This document shows, in pieces, positions 10,544 to 20,735 of a DNA stretch of 64,000 nucleotides. The notes under the pieces are model-generated. The model did not search any database. It was not told the DNA's origin and saw nothing but the letters and a program-made list of their open reading frames with translations. The number at the start of each line of letters is the position of its first letter. Positions within the stretch are counted from its first letter, which is position 1. A program made the position numbers and the translations under genes. The DNA comes from Branchiostoma belcheri (taxonomy: Eukaryota > Chordata > Leptocardii > Amphioxiformes > Branchiostomatidae): assembly GCF_001625305.1 (NCBI RefSeq), contig NW_017802525.1:474782-538781 (forward strand), in the 5' to 3' direction.

Positions 10544-12583
10544 GTAACATCAACCAGAGCTTGCTGACCCTGGGTCGTGTGATCACAGCCCTGGTGGAAC
10601 ACGCCCCCCACGTCCCCTACAGGGAGAGTAAGCTCACCCTGCTCCTACAGGACTCCCTCGGAGGCAGGACCAAAACCTCCATCATCGCTACTGTCTCTCC
10701 AGCTTCCTCCAACTTAGAGGTAAGATGGATTCTCCTGCACTTTTTTGCTTGCACCAGCCAGGTTGCCCTCAGCTCAGCTAAACTAGTACCTAACACCCTG
10801 TAAAATTCTTAAAATGCAGACCCAGGGGGGGAAATGATACTATCCCATCATCCTTTGCAATACACATCCCACAACACGTGTCCCAGATGGCTGACTGTCA
10901 GCACCAGGCATATAGTCTTGTCATGTTTCTTAAAAGTGCAGCAATGGCAACAATTTGACCAGTAATTTTTGGTTCTTTGAATTATCAAAGGACTCAAGTA
11001 GTGTATGAGGCTATCTGACTTTTGTAACTTATGTACAACTTCTTACATTGTGTCTTAAACATTTATGCAAGCATTTGTTTTAAAAATGGTGCTCGAACTT
11101 CACCAAACTAAAGTGCTTTTCTACAAACTCTGTTGATTGGTGATATTATACATCTTGTGCATCAGAAAACCCCAAATGCACCAAAAAGCACCCATGGGAA
11201 ACAGAAGAAAATATTATATTTGATATTATTTATGTAATAATCATCAACAATGCAATTTCTTCCGTTTCCCATGGGTGCTTTTGGTGTCATTTNNNNNNNN
11301 NNNNNNNNNNNNGCATAAATGTTTAAGACACAATGTAAGAAGTTGTACATAAGTTACAAAAGTCAGATAGCCTCATACACTACTTGAGTCCTTTGATAAT
11401 TCAAAGAACCAAAAATTACTGGTCAAATTGTTGCCATTGCTGCACTTTTAAAGGAAACATGACAAGACTATATGCCTGGTGCTGACAGTCAGCCATCTGG
11501 GACACATGTTGTGGGATGTGTATTGCAAAGGATGATGGGATAGTATCATTTCCCCCCCTGATGCAGACCCAAACTTGGACATCTGGTGTACCTGTATCTA
11601 AACAAAATTCAACACTTGTGGGCACTATTTTTATACACTAAAGACAGGCAAACTACATCTCAAAGATGAGAATTTAGTGCTTCAGAACATCAGAAAAAAC
11701 TTGTAACAAAAATTTACCACTAAAAGGACAGTAATCTGCATGAATAACTTACAAATGATTGGCCAAACTTTAGGTACAGGTCAGAGTCTGTACCTAAACC
11801 CCTGTACAGGTACTTGTACCTAAATTTTTGTGTACACAACTCTAAACTAAACTAAATCTTTGTTAATCAGAAAACAAATTTGTGCCAGCGTGTCATTATG
11901 AAAGCTGGTAGTGCAAGAATATGGCCCAATGCTAGGATGCAAAGCCTGTTTTTCCATCTACAATGTACTCCAGCGTTGGTATGCTTTGCTTGCAGGAGAC
12001 CCTCAGTACCCTGGACTACGCTCATAGGGCAAAGAACATAACAATCAGGCCAGAGGTCAACCAGAAAACCAGCCTCATGTCAGATCTAGGTAAAGCAAAG
12101 TCTCCAGTACAGTTGGTGTTCATACGCTATTACTTACAAGTATTGTTTTGGGTGGCCTAGCTGTGGCTTTTATATCTGCTTATCCAGACAGTGTAGGTCC
12201 TTAGCACATTACTTTCCCAGCATGTCAGTGGGGAAGATTGACCGGTCAAAGACATGGGTGAACTTGAGACAGCGTTGACTGCATGAGGGCCCAGAAAGTT
12301 TGACAGATTGATTGACAGGAGGTCAAAACGTCAGAAATAGGGTGAATTTGAAGGTCACAAAAACCTTAACTGCACATGTATATGTTGATGTAACATAGAA
12401 TATTGTTTATACCTGGAACTCATAGGCAAATGCCTGACCAATCAGACACGTGACGTGAATAGCCAGTTGACCCAGATGGTGGACACCCTGAGACAGGGCC
12501 TGGTGGACATCATGGCTACACAGCAGCAGGAGAACTGGAAGGACTGGGCAGCAGGCACTAAAGCTGCTGTCTCCAAGTACAAG
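10544..12583 (+). CDS. kinesin-5-like gene: C-terminal motor exons
   Basis: Exons 10544-10719, 11996-12089 and 12426-12583, with consistent phases (1|2, 0|0, 1|2). They encode [64 protein letters not shown] and RPEVNQK, which match the end of the kinesin-5 (Eg5/KIF11) motor. Kinesin-5 is a plus-end motor that slides spindle microtubules apart. The P-loop and switch I/II regions are absent from the window and the first exon enters in phase 1, so ~270 residues are lost, elsewhere or unassembled. The usual R after PYRESKLT, in the microtubule-binding loop, is L here. After NQK the neck differs from Eg5 (no LTKKALIKEY) and runs into [20 protein letters not shown], then the coiled-coil array. As drawn it could not be an ATPase. 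Confidence 0.8.
10823..11560. mobile_element. 738-bp palindromic transposon around an N gap
   Basis: Left arm 10823-11069 and right arm 11313-11560 are near-perfect reverse complements (ends CAGGGGGGGAAATGATAC and GTATCATTTCCCCCCCTG). A second inverted pair (around GCACCCATGGGAAAC, 11170-11205 and 11250-11292) forms the centre. Perfect 9-bp flanking repeats ATGCAGACC (10814-10822, 11561-11569) mark it as an insertion in a kinesin intron. No coding capacity. Confidence 0.8.
11293..11312. other. assembly gap (20 N)
   Basis: The gap falls in the right arm of the palindromic element, where the left arm has ~98 extra bases (11070-11167) with no partner. The real missing sequence is therefore probably about 100 bases and complementary to that stretch. 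Confidence 0.9.
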
Positions 12584-12734
12584 GTCTTTCAGTCTCTGAT
12601 GAAAGCTAGTGGATACTAGCTGAAACGTCTGTTTGTAGTAACTGTAATCTGGAGTACTCAAAATTGATAACGATGTTAACCCTCTTTTTTTGCATATTAA
12701 GTGACAAAGAATACATAGTGTAAACATGGCTGTA

Positions 12735-15700
12735 ACATTGTTCTTGTCCTTGGTGCTGATTGGTCAACCCAAGCATTTTGCTGATTGGGTAATCTCATCT
12801 CTGGCCTTTGGTGCTGATTGGCTACTACTCTTGTGTTGCTAATTGTCCCCATAGATATGTATGTTAAAAGGCATTGTTTTCATCCCTGACAATAGCAAGA
12901 ACAATGTGAGAAAGAGGACCTCCAGAAGAAGCTATCCAACATGGAGGCTGACAGGAACAAGCTGCAGGAAGAGATGGGCAACATGAAGACTCATCTAGAG
13001 GGCGATCTGGAGGTACATGTTCTATTGGTACCAGTTATGCCATAACTAAGCCTAAAATGGTTCTATTTTGGGACTTTCAATTTAAAAGCTTTTATTTAGC
13101 AGTGTTCTAGCGAGGCCTAGCTTGACTAGTTCCTGGAACATAGACTCCAACTGTGGTGACCTTTCACAAAACAGAACAGAGGCTTGCATGTTACCTGTTC
13201 TGGCCCATACTTTGATTATGTCTTTTACTGAATGAATATGTAGACTGATTGGTGTGGAATGGTTTGGATTTCAGAAAGGTCAGGAGTCTGAGCAACTCCA
13301 GCTGAAGACCAAGGACCTGGAAGATGTCATAAACAAACTTCAACAGCAATTGGAGGAGAGAAAGAAGGAATATGAGGAGAAAAATGAAGTGAGTTAAACA
13401 TAGTTGTTTCATTTGTGGTCTTTTGTACTTCTGGATAGAAAAGTGGTGATTTATGGGTTTGAGTCTTTGAATTTGAAGGTCAGAATAAAGTTTGCCCGAA
13501 ATACCTCCTAGAAGTCTGAAATCTCAGATTTCTTGTTCTATAAGTCTTACTGTACAGGCTTGTTAAAAGAGCTCAGAAGATGCAGTATTCTAAAAATCAC
13601 TTACCTTCGTCTTTGCAGCAAGCTAAGAAAGACATCAAGGGGCTCCAGAAGAGAATAGCTGAGCTGGAAAATGAGAGCAAAAGACTGGAGCAGGACATGG
13701 GCAGCACTAAAGGGGAACTGGAGAGTAAACTGTCTCAGGAGAAACAGGAGGGAGAACAACTCCAGGTAGGGAGTTCTGACTTAATAATAATGGTTTATTC
13801 GTCATTCATCACTTGTACAGAAAGGCAGGTTCCATGTAATTATATCAACATATTCCATATCTATATCAACCTTCAGCATGCTAAAGTAGCCGTTTGGCAC
13901 TAAATGTGTTGGGTTAGGCATCAGTGAGAAGATTAAGAAGTTGAATACAAAGTTGTGAATTTACAAGATGGCTGTATTTTACCTTCTCATGGCCTAACCT
14001 GATACTTTTTATTCTAGGCTAAAATAACGGAACTTGAAGCAGAAAACCTGAACCTCCACAAGGACATGGGCAGATTCAAGGGCGAATATGAAGGAAAACT
14101 TGATGTAAGTTCACCTACTTTTCTTGTGCGTGGTGATTTTCTGTGTTCTGCATTTGCTGTGTTGTGTTGAAGACTGTATTTTCCTGCAATGGGTAGTCTA
14201 AAAAAGTTGGGAAGTTTAATCTGATGTATAAGATTGGGAGAGTTTTAACTGTTTATTACCCTTCTGAACAGTTAGAACAGAAGAAGAGTGTCCAACTGCA
14301 GAAGAGAGTTGCTGAGATGGAAACAGAAAACAGCAACCTGCAGAAAACCATGGAGAGGCTGAAGGGAGAGGTGGAGGGAAAACTGGAGGTAAGACAGTGT
14401 CAGTAATTACCTTGGTGCTTATTGGTTGCCCTTTTCCAAGACCTTGAAGCTGATTGGACAATGCAAGCAATAACATTGTCCTTGTCCTTGGTGCTGATTG
14501 GTCAACTTTTTTCTTGCTAACTGGTCTGGTGATCTCAGCTGTGGTCTTGATGCTGATTGGCTACTACTATTCTGTCCTTGGTACTGATGGGTCAACTTTA
14601 GCATTTTGCTAATTGAGTGATCTCTGCTATGACATTGCTGCTGATTGGCTAGTTGATTTGTAGTTTATAGTTTAAAATGTCACACTATGTAGCTACCTCG
14701 ATTGATGTGATTACATGTAAGTACTTATGAGTACTGTTGTTCTGTGTCTGATATTATTTTATTGTTGGTATATTAAAACTGAAAAATCTGAGGGAATTTT
14801 GCTTATTTTTGTTGCCCATTCTATCAAACAGCAAGGCCAGAAGGAGACCTGGGAGTTACAGAACAAGATCTCTGAGGTGGAGGCTGAAAAGGAAAAAGTA
14901 CAGAAAGAACTGGAGAATGTTAAAGAAGAACTGGAAGAAAACCTGAAGGTGAGGTTTTTTGTTGTTGTTGTTGCTGTCATCTCATATCTATTTCAACAAT
15001 ATCAGCAACAAAAACGAAGACACTCATAATATTGTTGCATCTCTTAAATGTGTGTGTAAAAACACAAATAAAGGAATGAAAAGGAAAATTTTTGTCTGTC
15101 TTTCTTTACATTGATGAATAGCAAGAGAAGCTTAAGGGAGAAGAACTGCAGATGAAGATCACCAAGGCAGAGGCAGACAAGGAGAAGCTCCTGGAAGACA
15201 TGAAGGCTGCCAAGAAGAAATCTGATGACAAGATCAAGGTTAGTCTTCTGTTTCTTACCTGTTTGAAACTTTTAAATTCTGTTGACCCAAGACTGTGTGA
15301 AGTAATGTCATTTCTGAGGTATCCATGTTTTAAGTCCTGTTGAAGTTTCTAACACATGCCTTTCTGTTGTAGAAAAGAGATGAGACCAATGCTGACCTCC
15401 AGAAGAAGACCCAGGCTGTGGAATCTGAAAAAGAACAGGTCCAAGGGGAGCTAAGGTCCTTCAAGAAGGAAACAGAAGAGAAAACTGAGGTAAGCAGTCT
15501 CTCCATTTTTCTGAAGTTTGATATACAGCTATCGATAGTGATCGTCAGGGTCAGTGTTTACCTTGGCGCTGATTGGTTGCTCTTCTCCAAGACCATTTGG
15601 CTTATTAGTCAATGCTAATGATGTTCCAGGTGTAAAAACATAGCATTGTTCTTGGTACTGATTGGTCAACCTCAGCATTTTGCAGATTGGGTAATTTCAG

Positions 15701-15790
15701 CTTTGTTCTGGTACCTGTCCTTGGTGCTGGTTGGTGTTGTCATAACTAGGTGCTGATTGGATATCAGCCCAGCATTCTTGTTTTATAGAG
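12735..15790 (+). repeat. CTTGGTGCTGATTGG repeats in kinesin introns
   Basis: Short units built on TTGGTGCTGATTGG followed by TCAAC or CTACT recur in three introns: 12740-12850, 14405-14660 and 15560-15770. Each cluster has three to six units. They lie between the duplicated coiled-coil exons, so introns and exons probably expanded together. A stub is also seen near 24796. Confidence 0.75.
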
Positions 15791-18700
15791 GGAAAACCCG
15801 GGATCCACAACATGTTCATTCTGTTATTGACCTGCTTGATGTTTGTTCTCCAGCAACATCAAGAAGCCAGCCAGGAACTCCAGAGCAAGATCACAGCCCT
15901 CGAGACTGAGAAAGAGAAACTTAATAACGAGATCAAGACAATGAAAGAAGACACAAATGTTGCACAAAAGGTACTTAATGTGTATCAGTCTACATCCTGT
16001 GATATAGCTATTACTTGTGTAACTGTTACTTGTGTAACCTATATGCAGTGACTATTTTTTAATCTTCACATTACATGTTTTTTACATGACTACTTGTTTT
16101 TCAGTTCCAATAGCTTGTACCTTTTTCATACTAAATGATAAAATGTCAAAATGTTGCTTGTTTTCCTATGTATGTAATCAAAATGGAGTTGATTGAATGA
16201 GGTAACTGCATATATTGTATAGCAAAAGTTGATACAAAAGTCATGTAACCATTATCATGACTGTATCCCTGTGTGATATGTACATGTTGAAGCTCCATAC
16301 GTAGGGTTGCACAAACCTCACCAACTACATGTACATTTTACTTCTCCTAGGCTGAAAAAGAAAGGACCGACAACTACCTGCAGAGCATTGCTAACCTGGA
16401 GAAAGAGAAGAAGGAAGTACTGGAAGACTTTGAAACTTTAAGGAAGGAGGCAGAGGACCAAATATTTCAGGCTACTACAACTCTATTGGTAAGCCTGTAT
16501 TCATTTTCTATTGTTTCTAAATTTTAGCCATGTTTCCTTCTGAAAATGTTTTTTGCCTCTTCAAATGTGGTCAGCTGTAACATATTTTAATTATTCTTCA
16601 TCATAAACTTTGTAGTGCATATTTTCCTGTCTAAAACCTGAATTTTTCTTCCTTTTCTGTGATTTTTTACCACGTATGCTAACTAATTGGAACCAGTACA
16701 ATGACCAAGTGAGTGGAGTGTCCACCTTGCATTTAGTAGGTTGTTTGTTCGATCCCCGACTGAGTCATATCAAAGATATCAAACATGGTACGAAGATATT
16801 AAACATGGTACCTACTGCTTTCTCTGCTTAGCATTTGTGAAAGAGAATGGAAGTTGAACACACACCAATACCAGTGGACAAGCCTCCTGCTGTCTAGATT
16901 GCACAAACTTGTGTGACCCAAGGTCTACTGGAATGGAGATTGCACCATTACACCTATGCACCATTTAGCGTGGGAAAGACTTTTAAAGTGAAAAACTGTA
17001 CAAAAAAAAAGAAGATATTCAGTAATGACAAGTGTTTGTTTCTCCCACAGGAGGAGAAAAAGGCCACCGCTGCAGCACCCAGAGAGGTTGCTGACAGACA
17101 TGCTGAAATTGAGAACTTGAAGACAGAACTGGACAGAATTAAGAACCTGTCTGAAGACCAAACCAAGGTTAGAACATCTTAAATTCTATCATCATTTGTC
17201 TAAGAAAGTGTAAGTCTAAAAACAGTTACTTAAACTTTTAGCACACCGAAGTAGTCTTTTGGCTACCAATTCTCTATTGGTTATGGGGTTATGCTGTGGG
17301 GAGAAGGTTAAATGTTATGTCGAGTTTACGTTAAAGTCTGTTACACTGTTGCTTTTTTTGTGCATCACAGCAAAGCCAGTCAGAAATCTCTGACCTTGAG
17401 AAGAGAATATCTGACCTTGAAGCTGAGGACATGTTGCAGAAGGGAACAGAGGCTTTGAAGGGCACAACTGACCAGAAACTTAAGGTATGTCAACTTGAAG
17501 ATAAATGACTGATGTTGAGTTATAAGAAGCACGAAAATACAAAAAAGTATGACTTCATAGCTAACACAGCATTTACTTACATGTTTTGAACCTTAGCAAG
17601 CCCAGCAGGAGATCGTTGATCTACAGAAAAACAACAAAACTGTCACCTCTCAGAAGGAAGATCTCCAGAAAGAGTTTGATGAGTTCAAGGAAGAGACAGA
17701 AAACCAGGCTAAGGTTGGTGCATCTTTTCTCTCTAGTGTATATAATGTCTCAATTTTGAATGATGCGTTTTGTTTCGCTGTTTCACTTCAATACAGTCAT
17801 TTTCTTGTGAAGAAATGTGGTAGAATGGATTCAGTGGATGTTTTCTTACACTCTTACAGCAAGCTCAGTCAGAGAAAGAAGAACTTCAGAAGAAACTCTC
17901 TGAGACAGATACAGAGAGAGAGACCAACTCCAGAAGGATCTGGACTCTTCCAAAGCTGAAACAAACAAGGTCACCAAGGTGAGAAGCAATAACTTCTAGG
18001 TATGGAAGTATTGTTTGGGGTGGCTGAATTGTGGGTTTGTCTGGATAGACTAGGTTGACATCACATGGGTGGGGAAAGATTGACAAACAGAATGACAGGA
18101 GGATAAAGGTTTGAGAATGAAGCTGGTGTGTTATGCCGAAAGGCGGTTATACCGGCTATACAGATACAGATACAGAATCTGGCCAGGAGCCAGCAGGAAT
18201 GTGGACATGGGGGAATTCAGGAAGCCAAGGATTGCCCAGAAGTCTGAAGGTTGTTGAGTCTCCTGCCCCACCAGGGTTGGACAAGTTTTCAAAAATCCAC
18301 TTGCCGTATCGGGCAAGTACCTGGTCATTTCCAGTTGCCTGAACCAACTTTTCACTTGCCCAAAATTTGACGCATTTCTCTGCATTTTACTAGCAGGAAG
18401 GAAATTATTTTATTATAACAGAGTTTATAATGTTGGATGTTGGATGCTTTATTTATCAAAATTGTTTGAAACTTGGTCGAAATACTGCAGGGGCTATACC
18501 TTGCATCCAAAAAATATACTTGCCCCATCGGGCAAGTCCAGGGGGATATTTACTTGCCCGAACAGTACTTTTACTTGCCCTGGGCAAGTGGGCAATGGGA
18601 CTTGTCCAACCCTGCCCACGGTGGTAATACACTAATACAATATACATTATGCACATACCATATGCATACTGCATGAGATCATAAGAATTTTCATTGAAAT

Positions 18701-19539
18701 CTCATAAATAAGTGACGTGAAATTTGGAACGTATGTTGTTTATGATACAATGTACCCTGTACAATTGTCGTGCAATAAAGTTCTTCTATGATGTTTACAG
18801 CAAGGCGAACGAGAGGTGACAGAACTGCAGAAGAAGCTTACCAAAGTGGAGGAGGAGGACAAGGACAAGATACACAAGGAGTTCAAGGCACTCAAGATAG
18901 ACTCTGAAGAAAAAGCAGAAGTAAGCAGGATTGTTATTTTATGTTTTTCATACCTTGTATTTGTAATTTTAGGGTCACATTTGTTGTAGGCTGTCGTGCA
19001 ACTTTGATGTCATACGATTTTCAAGCAGGTTGTGACAGAGCCAACCACACACAACGATCTGAGACAGCCTTTCTGTAACAAGGCAGTTAGATTTTGTACA
19101 ACATTCGCACAATTATACCAAGAATGCCCTTAGTTTACAATTGTATGACAAATGTAACAGTTTTTAGTAATTTTCCCGTTCTTATGCTTCCCTTTTAGAA
19201 AGCTCAAGACCAACAGGAGGCCCTGAGCAGACAGATCTCAGAGCTTGAGGCTGAAAAATCTGATCTGGAGTCAGATTTAGAGCAAGCCAGAAGTGACCTG
19301 GACACGAAACTCAAGGTGAAGTTTCTACGCCTTTTCTATGCCATTTGCATTTGTTAGATGCATGGAATTGATGTACATGTATGGGGTGGTCATGTTCATG
19401 ATTTGTTCCCATGATGCCCCAGACAGGGCAGAAGGAGTCAGGTGACCTCCAGACCAGACTGAACGAGTCTGAGACCCAGAAAAAGGAGATGCAAAAAGAA
19501 CTCAAGAAGCTCAAGAGGGAATCTGAAGACAAGGAACAA
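12896..19539 (+). CDS. kinesin-like gene: tandem 39-codon coiled-coil exon array
   Basis: Seventeen phase-0 exons: 12896-13012, 13275-13388, 13619-13765, 14018-14104, 14272-14388, 14832-14948, 15122-15238, 15373-15489, 15854-15970, 16351-16488, 17051-17167, 17371-17484, 17597-17713, 17860-17978, 18801-18920, 19199-19315, 19423-19539. Eleven are exactly 117 nt (39 codons) and others 114 or 120. The 147- and 87-nt exons together equal two units. Typical pattern: QxQxExxELQxKIxxLExEK, then a basic/acidic half ending EExLK, i.e. a long coiled coil. As 39 = 4x7 + 11, each unit could be four heptads plus a hendecad. It continues the motor exons in phase and is expected to form an extended stalk. 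Exon 17860-17978 has 119 nt: one extra AG in an (AG)n run shifts the frame to a TGA. Confidence 0.85.
16690..16880 (+). mobile_element. possible SINE fragment in kinesin intron
   Basis: GTTCGATCCCC (B-box-like, near 16747) follows a tRNA-like GTGGAGTGTCCACC stretch, and short internal duplications (AGATATCAAACATGGTA) follow. It resembles the tail of the repeat ending near 21600. Weak evidence. Confidence 0.35.
18272..18614. mobile_element. CAGGG-ended MITE in kinesin intron
   Basis: Left end CAGGGTTGGACAAGT and right end ACTTGTCCAACCCTG are perfect inverted repeats, with several internal CGGGCAAGT and CACTTGCCC motifs. CCCAC flanks both sides (5 bp), a possible target duplication. The superfamily is not decided. 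Confidence 0.75.
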
Positions 19540-19876
19540 GTATGTTCAACTCGCATCAACATGTCTACTGATATAGTCAGATTAATATCTATCATCCAAT
19601 CTTATAGCGTATGAAAGTGCAAAGACAGTTGTAAAATGGTGAAGGCTTCTGCTATGAGTTTTGCTACTCAAGTAATCATGTTCCAGTAAAACTAAATGTT
19701 CAAACACTAGCAACATAAGTGAATGACTATATTTTGGAAAAAATGTGAGAAAACTACCAGATTGTTACAACTAGAGTAAGGCATAACCATGTCAAGTGGA
19801 ATAATGTGGTCTCACATCATCATCATCATAGCTTGTTGCCATAGATCTCACACTAATGTTCTGACTTCCTGTGCAG

Positions 19877-20326
19877 CAATACCAGATGGAGTCTGGGAAG
19901 CTCCAGAGGAAGATCGCAGACATGGAGTCCCAGAAGGCCCAGGCTTACCAGGACCTGGAGCTGGCTAAGGAGGACTTCTCCAGTAAACTAGCTAAAAGTA
20001 AAAGAGACTGAAAGTTTACAGCGCCCCATAACACTAACAGGGTCGAGGATGTTATCAAGAGTCTCAACGACCCAAAAGGTGCATCTGCCATCGCTATCCA
20101 GAGAAGTATCCAGTCTGAACACCCAGACATGAAGGCAGAGCAGTGCAAGGCACTACTGAGGGCCGTGTTGCTGGAAGGGCTAGACAGTGGACGGCTTCGC
20201 CGACCGCCTGGCTCGAAAGTCGGCCGTGGCCTGGTCGGACGATTTCTGCTCGGAACGTCTGCGGGAAAGTTGCCCGCTATACCGGAGACAGAGGTGAACA
20301 CAACACAGCCGCAAGTGACTCTGTGA
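19877..20326 (+). CDS. kinesin-like gene: last exon with H15 domain behind TGA
   Basis: The exon opens with another coiled-coil unit (QYQMESGKLQRKIADMESQK) and reaches TGA at 20009-20011. The same frame then continues to 20326 and encodes VEDVIKSLND, AIAIQRSIQSEHP, KALLRAVLLEGLDSGRL, then a glycine-rich GRGLVGRFLLG. This has the helix-turn-helix and wing order of the linker-histone H1/H5 globular domain, a DNA-binding winged helix. The stop could be a mutation or sequencing error, or be bypassed. A 24-nt GT...AG segment around it (19998-20021) would excise it in frame but is far too short for a normal intron. The H15 call rests on pattern recognition. Confidence 0.6.
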
Positions 20327-20519
20327 CTGTGATTTGCTTATTTGCTCATATACAACGAAATACATAAATTGACAAATATGCGTGTGGGCCTCCCCCAAAC
20401 GAAAAAGTAAATAATGAAATACCTTTATTGTACATTCATGCCACGACGGGCTAGGTACAGGTCAAGATATAACACACGTAACAAATGTATATAGCAAATT
20501 GGAGACAAAAGATGCACTA

Positions 20520-20735
20520 CTTGACTTACATACATAAGGAAAATACAAGGGTACTATACTAGGCTATAATAGCACTTACATTAACAATAAATTAAATCAA
20601 ATTATGGTGCAGATCAGAATAACTAAAACACAATTTTATTATGTGTTGGAAGATAAAGTTTATCCACTCGTCATAATGAAATATATCAACACAGATGAAC
20701 TTTCATGTCATCGATGATATGTGTACAAAGATTAG
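20520..20735 (+). repeat. segment duplicated at 28240-28435
   Basis: From ACATACATAAGG through GGTACTATACTAGGCTATAAT and GAACTTTCATGTCATCGATG, this segment is ~95% identical to 28240-28435. Both copies run on into the GKAP-like exon start (GAGGAGGACCCACCA). At the second site it replaces the 3' end of the CLIP-like exon. 20330-20520 is plain AT-rich DNA. Confidence 0.8.
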
